DNA from: a virus
Reading direction: 5' to 3' (one strand)
Virus record (IMG/VR): IMGVR_UViG_3300044910_000148
Location: 1 to 34,249 of that record
DNA: 34,249 bases
Within the stretch, counting starts at the first letter, position 1. Every line of letters starts with the position of its first letter. The translations under genes and the position numbers were made by a program. The notes under the pieces are model-generated. The model saw nothing but the letters and a program-made list of their open reading frames with translations, was not told the DNA's origin and did no database searches. This document shows, piece by piece, positions 18,501 to 24,519 of the stretch.

Positions 18501-18859
18501 CAACTACTGCTAATAGTAAATTGCACGTTGCAGGCTCATTACGTTTGCCATTAGTAACAAAATCAGCTACTTATACTTTAGACGCTACGGATTATACAGT
18601 AGGCTTTGATTGTACAGGTGCAAATAGAACAGCAAATCTTCCCGATGCAACCACTTGTAGTGGAAGGATATATGTAATTTATCAGTTTGGTGGTGGGTCT
18701 ACTTATGGGGTTACAATAGATGGTAATTCATCACAAACTATTAATGGTTCAGCCACTTATGTACTACAAGGATATTGTGATTATAGTTCAGTAATGATAC
18801 AATCAGATGGCTCTAACTGGGTAGTAATTTCAGATGCTTTACAAACAGGATGTTTATAA
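15527..18859 (+). CDS. Tail fibre/receptor-binding protein with repeated beta modules
   Basis: This 1110-residue Ser/Thr/Gly/Asn-rich protein has the composition of a trimeric fibre. The N-terminus (MANRKISELQSRTPALSDLI) is likely the virion attachment part. Two related modules carry GVSGAATLVGNTLNIPQY and GSSGAATLVSNTLNIPNY. Then at least seven copies of an ERMRLDASGNLGIGTSSP-type repeat are spaced irregularly to about residue 1000. The end (LPLVTKSATYTLDATDYTVG onward) is a compact beta domain; no S74 chaperone motif is visible. Near-identical DNA repeats (17030-17056/17294-17320 and 18254-18282/18455-18483) could promote recombination. The middle (about 17350-18050) looks more A/T-rich than the start. 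Confidence 0.85.
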   Translation: MANRKISELQSRTPALSDLILVGDPSSGYSYKCTVTALATIIETDIADGFVTIGTTQTISGAKTFSNNLTLTSVANTPTDPDKFLTLNASNVVTYRTGAEVLSDIGGQGALTLTTTGVSGAATLVGNTLNIPQYQAVLSGTGIVKSTGGTISYLTDNSTNWNSAYDNMIVSAAVTGTTTKTLTLTQQDSGTVTASWTDDNTDAVTSVFGRTGAVVATEGDYSLTQLSDVTITSPSNGQVLKYNGTTWVNDTDANTGTVTSVGLSAPTGFSVTNSPVTSSGTLTLSFASGYSLPTTASQTNWDTAYTNRITSLTTTGSSGAATLVSNTLNIPNYTLAGLGGVSGSGTTNYIPKFTSSSAIGNSQIFDNGSNVGINIASPAAMLDVNGAGLIRGFLTTTDAIKLGANTSAPTSTDAFIYRPADNTLAFGTASSERLRISSTGNVGIGTSSPSYKLSLNTGVAGVLANFTDGVAQTLRISTGSGFVALDNPSAGAIAFQIASSERMRLDASGNLGIGTSSPAYKLDVAGTSNITSSAYFGGLVQMANNKEFQIKDASGNPANVLFMFTDNNVYLSSPVSGSSLIFRGVGYTERMRLDASGNLGLGVTPSAWTTSFGFGKAIEVGALGNSIWGAGGGDIALFSNAYYNSNFIYASSNYATGYRQQDGVHKWLISSSGTAGNAISFTQAMTLASTGNLLVGTTTDGGQKLQVNGDGKFSSSSSSSVIIQRNANTNGATIDFNTSTTNNWFLGLRGLSNNNFYIFNQTAGVNNLILDATTGAATFSSSVTAGGSVSITDGQYFIYDTRADAANRNWVLVSNANVFGDFSIRQSNAKDGNPLTSGTDRLTINPSGNVGIGTTSPTEGKLVVANSGPSIIYNKETSVGVNSFWNASDGSIVQFGVVSNHPLIMLTNNTERMRITSGGNVGIGSTNPTRLLDVNGVIRTQNAGSAGAPSIELGTSAQGNGLFYPTTNTIAISTNDTERMRITSGGDVAINTTTANSKLHVAGSLRLPLVTKSATYTLDATDYTVGFDCTGANRTANLPDATTCSGRIYVIYQFGGGSTYGVTIDGNSSQTINGSATYVLQGYCDYSSVMIQSDGSNWVVISDALQTGCL
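17030..17320 (+). repeat. 27-bp direct repeat inside tail fibre gene
   Basis: Identical 27-base copies lie at 17030-17056 and 17294-17320, 264 bases apart and in the same frame. They encode RMRLDASGN. Loss or gain of the 264-base unit would keep the frame. Confidence 0.85.
18254..18483 (+). repeat. 29-bp direct repeat inside tail fibre gene
   Basis: Identical 29-base copies lie at 18254-18282 and 18455-18483, 201 bases apart and in frame. They encode TERMRITSGG. Homologous exchange here would change fibre length by exactly 67 residues. Confidence 0.85.
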
Positions 18860-18876
18860 ACTAAAAACAAAATAAA

Positions 18877-19206
18877 ATGACACAATTTTCTTGGACAATT
18901 TCACAACTTGACACCGCTCCGCAAAGCGAAGGGTTAATAGATGTTGTAAAAACAGTACACTATCGCTACAAAGGTATTGATGGCGATTATCAAGCAGAAA
19001 CTTACGGAACGTATTCTTGTGGAGAACCTTCTCAAAGCGACTTTACGGCTTATCCCGATTTAACAGAGGCAGATGTTATCGGTTGGTTAGAGGTTGGTTT
19101 AGATGTTGATGCTATGCAAACAAACATCGAAACTCAAATCGAAAACTTGAAAAACCCACCCATAGTAAACCTACCTTTGCCTTGGAGTGAAAATAGTAAT
19201 CAATAA
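18877..19206 (+). CDS. Small tail-fibre-associated protein (DUF7936-like)
   Basis: This 109-residue acidic protein starts MTQFSWTISQLDTAPQSEGL and contains VVKTVHYRYKG and LTEADVIGWLEVGLDVDAM, ending near NLPLPWSENS. This pattern is common in small proteins encoded just after phage fibre genes and matches what I know as DUF7936-like. The role is unknown; fibre assembly or binding is suggested only by position. It follows the fibre by 17 bases. Confidence 0.6.
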   Translation: MTQFSWTISQLDTAPQSEGLIDVVKTVHYRYKGIDGDYQAETYGTYSCGEPSQSDFTAYPDLTEADVIGWLEVGLDVDAMQTNIETQIENLKNPPIVNLPLPWSENSNQ

Positions 19207-19227
19207 TCTATTTAAAATAAAACCTAT

Positions 19228-19638
19228 ATGAATTTAAAACTGCACGAAGTACTATCTCTCTATTACGAACTTAACGGAGTAACCAAACAAGGGCAAGAAG
19301 CAGAAGTTATTACTCAAGGAATGCTTAAACAGAAAATGTCTCTAAAGACAAAGGTTTACCTTCAGCGACTAAACAAAGTAGTTAGCGAAGAGGTTAAACT
19401 TTACGAAGAGGCAAAGCAAGAACTTTGGAAAAAGTGGGGAGATGAAAAGGATGGGATGATTGAAATTCCTTCCGATAAGGTTTCCGACTTTAACAAAGAA
19501 CTTCAAGATTTGCTAACCGCAGAAAAGGAAATAAATGTTTCCGAACTATGGGGAGCGGATTTAAAGTTAGAGCATTTGGAGAGTATTGAAACCGATGAAT
19601 TTTACCCGGCATTATTTACGCTCATAGATTCAAAATGA
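19228..19638 (+). CDS. Hypothetical helical protein
   Basis: This 136-residue, highly charged, helical protein (MNLKLHEVLSLYYELNGVTK) has no membrane segment or recognised motif. It starts 13 bases after a CTATTTA box and its stop overlaps the next start (ATGA), leading into the lysis genes. I do not recognise the family. Confidence 0.6.
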   Translation: MNLKLHEVLSLYYELNGVTKQGQEAEVITQGMLKQKMSLKTKVYLQRLNKVVSEEVKLYEEAKQELWKKWGDEKDGMIEIPSDKVSDFNKELQDLLTAEKEINVSELWGADLKLEHLESIETDEFYPALFTLIDSK

Positions 19639-19853
19639 CCGATTTAGTTTTATTTCTCGTAGGACAAGCAATAGCCATTTTAATAGGCTTAATAAGTATT
19701 TATGTAAAGGTATCTCTTAAACTCAAAGAATTAGAGATTCGTGTATCGGTAGTAGAAAAACAAGATGACCAGATATCAAGAAAGTTGGATACTATCGCTA
19801 ATCAACTAAATGCTTTATCCATTCAATTACAAAATAAACAAGACAGAGAATGA
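19635..19853 (+). CDS. Membrane-anchored coiled-coil protein, XhlA/holin-accessory-like
   Basis: This 72-residue protein has one N-terminal membrane helix (VLFLVGQAIAILIGLISIYV, residues 5-24), then an amphipathic coiled coil (LKELEIRVSVVEKQDDQISR). The layout resembles XhlA-type accessory lysis proteins turned around, or small holins. It overlaps both neighbours by four bases and lies before the second membrane protein and the spanin, so a role in lysis is likely but not proven. Confidence 0.55.
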   Translation: MTDLVLFLVGQAIAILIGLISIYVKVSLKLKELEIRVSVVEKQDDQISRKLDTIANQLNALSIQLQNKQDRE

Positions 19854-20053
19854 AGTTCGGGTTAAAGGAGTATTTCAAACCTACTCCAAAGCGAATCAGA
19901 ATGTTTGGAGATTCTCTTGCTGCTGCCGGTACATTCGGAGCAAGTATTGTTATTTTGAATGGCGAACCCAAAGTAGGTACTATTATTATGGTTATTGCGG
20001 TTCTCGGAAAGTTTATATCAAACTTCTTTTCCGATGAAATATCTTCTAATTAG
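19850..20053 (+). CDS. Holin-like small membrane protein
   Basis: This 67-residue protein has a basic N-terminus (MKFGLKEYFKPTPKRIRMFG) and two hydrophobic segments (LAAAGTFGASIVILNG and VGTIIMVIAVLGKFISNFF) joined by a short loop. Two-helix proteins of this size, placed just before spanin and endolysin, are often holins. The start overlaps the preceding gene by four bases and the end overlaps the spanin gene by 20 bases. Confidence 0.55.
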   Translation: MKFGLKEYFKPTPKRIRMFGDSLAAAGTFGASIVILNGEPKVGTIIMVIAVLGKFISNFFSDEISSN

Positions 20054-20513
20054 TATTTTTCTTTTAAGTTGTAATCCTGTTAAACAGGTTTTACGAGATA
20101 AAGAAAAATTGGATAAGGTTGCTGAATACGTAATTAATTCGGGGTATTGTGCAAACGATACTATAATTCAATCCAAAAGCGACACTTTAATAACTTACGA
20201 TACTATTTACGAAAAGAATGACATTATTCGGAACATTCTCAAGACCGATACTTTAAGGCTTTCCTTTACTAAAACATTAGTAAAAACCATTAGGATAACA
20301 GACACTATCCAAAAGGTAGTTGTTGATAATGCTCGTATAAGGCTATTAGAGGCGAAATTAGCCATCCAAACCGAAAAGGTAGAAGAATATAAGGCAAAGG
20401 CTAAAAGCCGCTTAAATTGGCTCGTATTGCTTCTAATTGCAATCTGTGTTCGTTTACTCTACAAACCTATAAAGAAACTTATCTTATGGCATTTCTCACC
20501 GATGCTCAAATAA
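20034..20513 (+). CDS. Unimolecular spanin-like lipoprotein
   Basis: From ATG 20034 the protein is 159 residues. It has a short lipoprotein signal with lipobox L10-L11-S12-C13 (MKYLLISIFLLSC), a periplasmic helical stretch, and a C-terminal membrane helix at about 127-142 (LNWLVLLLIAICVRLL) followed by lysines. An outer-membrane lipid anchor plus inner-membrane helix in one chain is the design of u-spanins (as in phage T1 gp11), which fuse the two membranes in the last step of Gram-negative lysis. The open frame extends to an ATG at 19995, but that start would bury the signal peptide. It overlaps the peptidase gene by 28 bases. Confidence 0.65.
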   Translation: MKYLLISIFLLSCNPVKQVLRDKEKLDKVAEYVINSGYCANDTIIQSKSDTLITYDTIYEKNDIIRNILKTDTLRLSFTKTLVKTIRITDTIQKVVVDNARIRLLEAKLAIQTEKVEEYKAKAKSRLNWLVLLLIAICVRLLYKPIKKLILWHFSPMLK

Positions 20514-20956
20514 TCAAAGCCTTCGGGCAACCAGGCAACCCCGACAACTTTACGATAATTCAACTTCCGTACCCGATGCGGATAGCTTGGGATTTAAAAT
20601 CTCAAGTACATAAAATGCAATGCCACGAACTTGCGGAGCATCGTTTCCTTTCAGTATTTAATGACTTACTAACACATTACGGACTTTCTGAACTTCAAAG
20701 ATTAGGCATAGATATTTTTGGGGGTTGTGTGAACGTAAGAACAATGCGAGGTTCTAAAACAAAATGGAGCCGACATTCTTGGGGCATAGCCATAGACCTT
20801 GACCCGGCAAGAAACGGATTAAAAGCAAATTGGGTAAGTAGTCAATTTTCAAAACCAGAATACGAACCAATGCTTGGAATCTTTGAGAAATACGGATTTG
20901 AGAACTACGGAAAAATAAAGAATTATGATGCGATGCACTTTGAGTTGGTAAAATAA
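20486..20956 (+). CDS. M15-family peptidase endolysin
   Basis: This 156-residue zinc peptidase probably cuts peptide stems of the cell wall at the end of infection. It shows the M15 zinc-binding pattern SRHSWGIAIDLDP with H97 and D104, and DAMHFEL with catalytic D148 and ligand H151. The start MAFLTDAQIIKAFG is chosen; an in-frame upstream ATG at 20417 lies deep in the spanin gene. There is no signal peptide, so export would need the holin-like proteins nearby. It is single-domain, without a wall-binding module. Confidence 0.85.
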   Translation: MAFLTDAQIIKAFGQPGNPDNFTIIQLPYPMRIAWDLKSQVHKMQCHELAEHRFLSVFNDLLTHYGLSELQRLGIDIFGGCVNVRTMRGSKTKWSRHSWGIAIDLDPARNGLKANWVSSQFSKPEYEPMLGIFEKYGFENYGKIKNYDAMHFELVK

Positions 20957-20978
20957 CGAAACCAATCTACCTACCTAT

Positions 20979-21701
20979 ATGCGAAAACGATTATACTTCG
21001 ACATCGAAGTTTCTCCCAATATCGGAATGTTTTGGGAAGCCGGTTACAAGCTGAACATAGGAACAGAAAACATAGTCAAAGAACGAGCAATCATTTGCAT
21101 CTGTTACAAGTGGGAAGGCGAAAAGAAAGTTCACTTTTTAAGATGGGATAAAAACCAATGCGATAAAACTTTACTAAAAGAGTTTATCAAGGTCGCTAAT
21201 GACGCTCACGAACTTGTAGGGCATAACTCAGATATGTTCGACCTACCTTGGATTCGCACAAGGTGTCTTTTCCACAATATTGATATGTTCCCAACTTACA
21301 CAACTATTGATACCTACAAGATATCAAAGAATAAGTTTAAGTTTAACTCCAATAAACTTGATTACATAGCCAAGTTTTTAGGGGTAGGGGCAAAGATTAA
21401 AACCGATTATTCTCTTTGGAAGGATATCGTTTTAAAGAATTGCGAAACTGCAATGAAGAAAATGATTCGCTATTGTATGCAAGATGTTCTGATTCTTGAA
21501 AAGGTGCATCAGAAACTAAAGGCTCACGATGCTATTAGAACACATTTTGGAGTTTTAACTAATGGAATAAAAAGCACTTGCCCGGAGTGTGGTAGTTCAA
21601 AAGTTCATAAACAGAGAACAAGAGTTTTAGCTTCTGGCAATAAAAGAGATGAATATAAATGCCAAGAATGCGGAAGATATCATTCTAAATATGTAAAATG
21701 A
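20979..21701 (+). CDS. DnaQ-like 3'-5' exonuclease with zinc ribbon
   Basis: This 240-residue protein has a DEDDy exonuclease core: D8 and E10 in YFDIEVSP, D85 or D88 in GHNSDMFDLPW, and Y165/D169 in RYCMQDV. A C-terminal zinc ribbon has C201, C204, C228 and C231 (CPECG and CQECG). It may process DNA or RNA ends. It follows the endolysin by 22 bases and overlaps the next gene by four, so it is expressed late despite being a DNA enzyme. No polymerase domain is attached. Confidence 0.75.
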   Translation: MRKRLYFDIEVSPNIGMFWEAGYKLNIGTENIVKERAIICICYKWEGEKKVHFLRWDKNQCDKTLLKEFIKVANDAHELVGHNSDMFDLPWIRTRCLFHNIDMFPTYTTIDTYKISKNKFKFNSNKLDYIAKFLGVGAKIKTDYSLWKDIVLKNCETAMKKMIRYCMQDVLILEKVHQKLKAHDAIRTHFGVLTNGIKSTCPECGSSKVHKQRTRVLASGNKRDEYKCQECGRYHSKYVK

Positions 21702-21973
21702 GTAAACTACTTGACCAACTTATTTCGGAGTTTGAGAACAGAGAACAACGAGGACTTCGTAAGTACGGAACTTCGATGGATAGAACAGACCTATCTTTTG
21801 ATGAATGGTTGCAACATTTTAAAGAAGAATTATTAGATGGTTTAGTATATTTACAAAAAATTCAAAACTTATATGACACACAAAGATTTCCCGATTATCA
21901 AGAAGCAGATTCAAGAATTAGTGAAAGTATTAACACCGGTGGAGAGGCTTCAGATACTCGAACCGCTTTGTGA
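21698..21973 (+). CDS. MazG/NTP pyrophosphohydrolase-like small protein
   Basis: This 91-residue protein contains REQRGLRKYGTSMDRTDLSF (15-34), EWLQHFKEELLDGLVYLQKI (36-55) and a polar tail. The EEL-D pattern in the helix is like that of MazG or dUTPase-type all-alpha pyrophosphohydrolases. The last third (after about residue 58) overlaps the following gene in another frame for 101 bases and looks less protein-like. The true end may be earlier if a base is missing in the A6 run near 21857. Confidence in function is low. Confidence 0.45.
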   Translation: MSKLLDQLISEFENREQRGLRKYGTSMDRTDLSFDEWLQHFKEELLDGLVYLQKIQNLYDTQRFPDYQEADSRISESINTGGEASDTRTAL

Positions 21974-22067
21974 TAAATACCGAAAGCAATCAAGAGCAGA
22001 GATAGAAAAAGACATTATTGAATTTTCTCGAAGGAAAGGGATTCCTCGTATTAAAACAGATTACTAA
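21873..22067 (+). CDS. Hypothetical small charged protein
   Basis: This 64-residue helical protein (MTHKDFPIIKKQIQELVKVL, then RAEIEKDIIEFSRRKGIPRI) is basic and soluble. The unusually long overlap with the preceding gene (101 bases) suggests either nested genes or a frameshift fusion. Its stop overlaps the next start by one base (TAATG). I do not recognise it. Confidence 0.5.
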   Translation: MTHKDFPIIKKQIQELVKVLTPVERLQILEPLCDKYRKQSRAEIEKDIIEFSRRKGIPRIKTDY

Positions 22068-22297
22068 TGGAAGAGACAGTTGAATTACCAATTAATCTAA
22101 CGCCTCACGAAGATATCGCTGCGTGTACTAATGCTCTCAATGCTTTGAGTGAATTTGATTATGGAATGATGGATGAAGAGGAAAAAGAGATTTACAAACA
22201 GATTAAGCTAATGGCTTTATATGTTATACATATCGGAATTAAAGAAATCTATACCGCTAATTTTTATGGAGAAGAAGATACACCAAGTAGTTCATAG
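22067..22297 (+). CDS. Hypothetical small acidic protein
   Basis: This 76-residue acidic protein starts MEETVELPINLTPHEDIAAC and has a helical middle (EEEKEIYKQIKLMALYVIHI). It overlaps the next gene by 32 bases. No recognised domain. Acidic, phage-encoded and late, but nothing shows its target. Confidence 0.5.
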   Translation: MEETVELPINLTPHEDIAACTNALNALSEFDYGMMDEEEKEIYKQIKLMALYVIHIGIKEIYTANFYGEEDTPSSS

Positions 22298-22517
22298 AAA
22301 GTTAGGTAAAGAACAAGCCTACGGAATAGCCTATACCGATGAAAACAAAATGGAAATTGATGAAAGGTTACGAGGGTATCGGTATTTGTTGTATTTACTT
22401 CACGAACATTTTCATTTAAAGCATCCAGATTGGTCAGAAACAAAAGTCAGAAATGAATCTTCTAAAACTGCTCGGTTCTTGTGGCAGATGGGTTTTCGAT
22501 TGGTAGAATTAAAATAA
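22266..22517 (+). CDS. Small HExxH metallopeptidase-like protein
   Basis: From ATG 22266 it is 83 residues; the frame is open to an ATG at 22221, which would lengthen the overlap with the preceding gene. It carries HEHFH in a hydrophobic helix (LLYLLHEHFHLKHPDW), fitting a zinc HExxH site, and a downstream Glu/Ser-rich helix. It is short for known HExxH phage proteases, so the catalytic role is uncertain. Its TAA stop abuts the stop of the opposite-strand gene with no spacer. Confidence 0.5.
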   Translation: MEKKIHQVVHRKLGKEQAYGIAYTDENKMEIDERLRGYRYLLYLLHEHFHLKHPDWSETKVRNESSKTARFLWQMGFRLVELK

Positions 22518-22523
22518 TTATTT
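22512..22523. other. 12-bp palindrome at convergent stop codons
   Basis: AAATAATTATTT is a perfect palindrome centred exactly between the last base of the rightward gene (22517) and of the leftward gene (22518). Both stop codons lie inside it. It may help separate convergent transcripts, but there is no GC-rich stem. Confidence 0.5.
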
Positions 22524-22745
22524 ATAGGTTTCGTTGTAGTATTCTTCTGCTTGTCTTGCAGGTTTACTTCCATTGTCTTGTAAATAATCATAAGCATCTG
22601 ACCAGCCCTCTAAATGTGCATTTATTATCTGCTTTTTCTCCATTGCTTTGGCTTGTTCAAATAATGAATTAACACCTTTTGTAAATGGAGTTATTAATAA
22701 TTTATGTTTTTTTAATTCTTCTTCCAACCATTCTACTGCTGTCAT
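22518..22745 (-). CDS. Hypothetical protein of the leftward operon
   Basis: This 75-residue protein begins MTAVEWLEEELKKHKLLITP and contains EQAKAMEKKQIINAHLEGWS and AEEYYNETYK. I know this pattern as a common small conserved phage protein in Bacteroidota, of unknown function. It is soluble and helical. It is the last gene of the leftward arm. Confidence 0.7.
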   Translation of the reverse strand: MTAVEWLEEELKKHKLLITPFTKGVNSLFEQAKAMEKKQIINAHLEGWSDAYDYLQDNGSKPARQAEEYYNETYK

Positions 22746-22756
22746 ATTATTTGTTT

Positions 22757-22942
22757 TTAAAATGATTTCCTTGATACAATAGTTTTTTTAAAATAAATAT
22801 CTTTCCAATTTTCTTTCCCTATAAACAAGTTATAGAAACTTTCTGGGTTTAAATAAATATTAGTTTGCTTTTTTGCAGGTTGTTTTTCTTTATCTTCGGC
22901 AAAATGCTCCACAAGATTTTCCTTCTTTTTTATAGTCATCAT
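22757..22942 (-). CDS. Possible small ORF or frameshifted tail of the PP-loop protein
   Basis: A 61-residue reading frame (MMTIKKKENLVEHFAEDKEK start, ending TIVSRKSF) fills what would otherwise be a 144-base gap in a tight operon. It overlaps the end of the PP-loop gene by 53 bases in another frame. It is Lys/Asn-rich with a plausible NIYLNPESFYNLFIGKENWK segment. It could be a separate small gene, or the real C-terminus of its neighbour after an indel. Weakly supported. Confidence 0.3.
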   Translation of the reverse strand: MMTIKKKENLVEHFAEDKEKQPAKKQTNIYLNPESFYNLFIGKENWKDIYFKKTIVSRKSF

Positions 22943-23657
22943 ATAAAGTTTTAGTTTCAAATAATTCATTTTTACATTCTTCGGATAATTGGCGAAGGCT
23001 TTTCCCATTCCCCATAATTGAATAGAACTTTTGCCTTTGGTCTTGTATCGTTTCTTCGAATTTCATTACTTCTTCAAATTCATCTCTATTTAAGTGATAC
23101 ATTGCTCTGTACTCTTTTTCTGATTTAAAGAAACACATTCTGCACCCACCCCTTAACATATAAACAGGAAACTTGGGGTGCAAGTTATTTGCCTTTAAAA
23201 TATCTTCGCAATCATCTCTGGTTAATCCATCTTCAATTAAAGGGTATCTATATTTAATATTGGTCTTTTGTTCCAAATTTCCTGTTCTCCCTTGTTCATC
23301 ATAATTAAACCCGATTAACAATTCACAATCATCTTTTAGAAAATTGTCTATTGGCTTAATTTTAAATTCAATGGTACAGAATCTTCTTTGTTGGGAAGGC
23401 ATAAACTTAATGGCAATAATATAATCTTCTAAACTATCATAATACTCGCCTTTATATTTGGCTTCCGCTTTTAACTTTATTAATTCAAAATCTCCTTTAT
23501 GATACTCTTTTAGTTTTTGCTCTGTGTAATCAATTCGCTCATACATTTCTTTATGTTCTGCTCCAGTATCTACCCAAATAGCTGATGCCCCTTTTCCATA
23601 TAATAAACACATTGTAGTTGATTCAACACCGCCAGAAAAAGAAATATATCTTTTCAT
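22890..23657 (-). CDS. PP-loop PAPS-reductase/ATP-sulfurylase-like protein
   Basis: This 255-residue protein has a PP-loop SFSGGVES (6-13) that binds ATP or PAPS, IWVDTGAEHKEMYERIDYTE near 27, and clustered cysteines in RGGCRMCFF (about 170) and SCGAFC at the very end. Phages encode such proteins widely; proposed roles include sulfur metabolism and DNA or RNA thio-modification, but few are tested. The C-terminal Cys pair suggests a metal or redox site. It overlaps the upstream gene by four bases in the leftward operon. Confidence 0.7.
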   Translation of the reverse strand: MKRYISFSGGVESTTMCLLYGKGASAIWVDTGAEHKEMYERIDYTEQKLKEYHKGDFELIKLKAEAKYKGEYYDSLEDYIIAIKFMPSQQRRFCTIEFKIKPIDNFLKDDCELLIGFNYDEQGRTGNLEQKTNIKYRYPLIEDGLTRDDCEDILKANNLHPKFPVYMLRGGCRMCFFKSEKEYRAMYHLNRDEFEEVMKFEETIQDQRQKFYSIMGNGKSLRQLSEECKNELFETKTLYDDYKKEGKSCGAFCRR

Positions 23658-23980
23658 TTCTTTAATATTGAATATATTACTAACATAAGTTCAGCAAGTG
23701 GTTTCTTCTGGTCATCTTTTACGTTTTGCCTATTTGCCCATTCGGTAAAGTCCTTCCCTAATAACAAACATTCATCAAACGCACCTATGTATTTATAGGT
23801 GTAAACAATCCAATTGCAACACATTCTGACTCCTTTGTGCTTTACATAACAATTAATAAAGTTGCGAGGATTCTTTTCGTACTCTCTGGCATAGGTTAAA
23901 CTTAACTCTACAAAAGAGTTATTGACTATCTCATTGAATACATCAAGCCGGTCTTTAGCTGATAAATCTTTCCAAGTCAT
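23654..23980 (-). CDS. Hypothetical protein of the replication operon
   Basis: This 108-residue helical protein (MTWKDLSAKDRLDVFNEIVN) contains FINCYVKHKGVRMCCNWIVY and no membrane segment. It overlaps both neighbours by four bases (ATGA), so it is part of the DNA-metabolism operon. No recognised domain. Its role is unknown. Confidence 0.6.
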   Translation of the reverse strand: MTWKDLSAKDRLDVFNEIVNNSFVELSLTYAREYEKNPRNFINCYVKHKGVRMCCNWIVYTYKYIGAFDECLLLGKDFTEWANRQNVKDDQKKPLAELMLVIYSILKK

Positions 23981-24519
23981 TTTTCGTTCTTTATAAAATA
24001 AATATAACTAAAACCTTTTTTCTTTTGCTCCTGGAAGTAATCATTTAGAATCATTTGCTTCGCTTCATCTACTTTATCTTGGTAGTATTTAAGATAGGCA
24101 TTCATTTGTATTTTGCCATCCACCATTAATCTATCGTAAATATGTGGGTGCATTTCTTTTGTAGATACTCCATTCAAATAAGCGGTATAGCCTTTGTTTA
24201 CTTCCTTATTCCAATCCTCTTGTTTCTCTGGATATCGTTGGTCATATATTGTAACATCTGGAGTAAGTATCGGAGTTTCGTAATAGGAGCGTTGATTGCC
24301 TTTTCTATTCGTGTAAGTACGAACCCAATCTAAAAGTGTTTCGGGGTCTGCTGAATACACTTTACCAAAATCTCCAGTAATACCTTGCTCAAAGATATTG
24401 ACAAGTTCGTTCAAAGATATTTCTGGGTATCGCTTTTTTACAACCTTCATTACAAGTTCTTCCGATTCATCGGATACTTTTTTGAATTGTCTTAAATACT
24501 CAAATGCGGGATTGTTCAT
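23977..24519 (-). CDS. Hypothetical replication-associated protein
   Basis: This 180-residue protein begins MNNPAFEYLRQFKKVSDESE. It contains VNIFEQGITGDFGKVYSADP and ETLLDWVRTY, a pattern I associate with small proteins next to replication genes in phages of Bacteroidota. The C-terminal half is charged and helical (YLKYYQDKVDEAKQMILNDY). Overlaps of four bases on both sides. The function is not known; a replisome-loading partner is possible from context. Confidence 0.55.
   Translation of the reverse strand: MNNPAFEYLRQFKKVSDESEELVMKVVKKRYPEISLNELVNIFEQGITGDFGKVYSADPETLLDWVRTYTNRKGNQRSYYETPILTPDVTIYDQRYPEKQEDWNKEVNKGYTAYLNGVSTKEMHPHIYDRLMVDGKIQMNAYLKYYQDKVDEAKQMILNDYFQEQKKKGFSYIYFIKNEK

Noticed and set aside
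15527-18859. Diversity-generating retroelement target in the fibre
   Set aside because: No reverse transcriptase or template repeat with A-specific changes is visible in the window.
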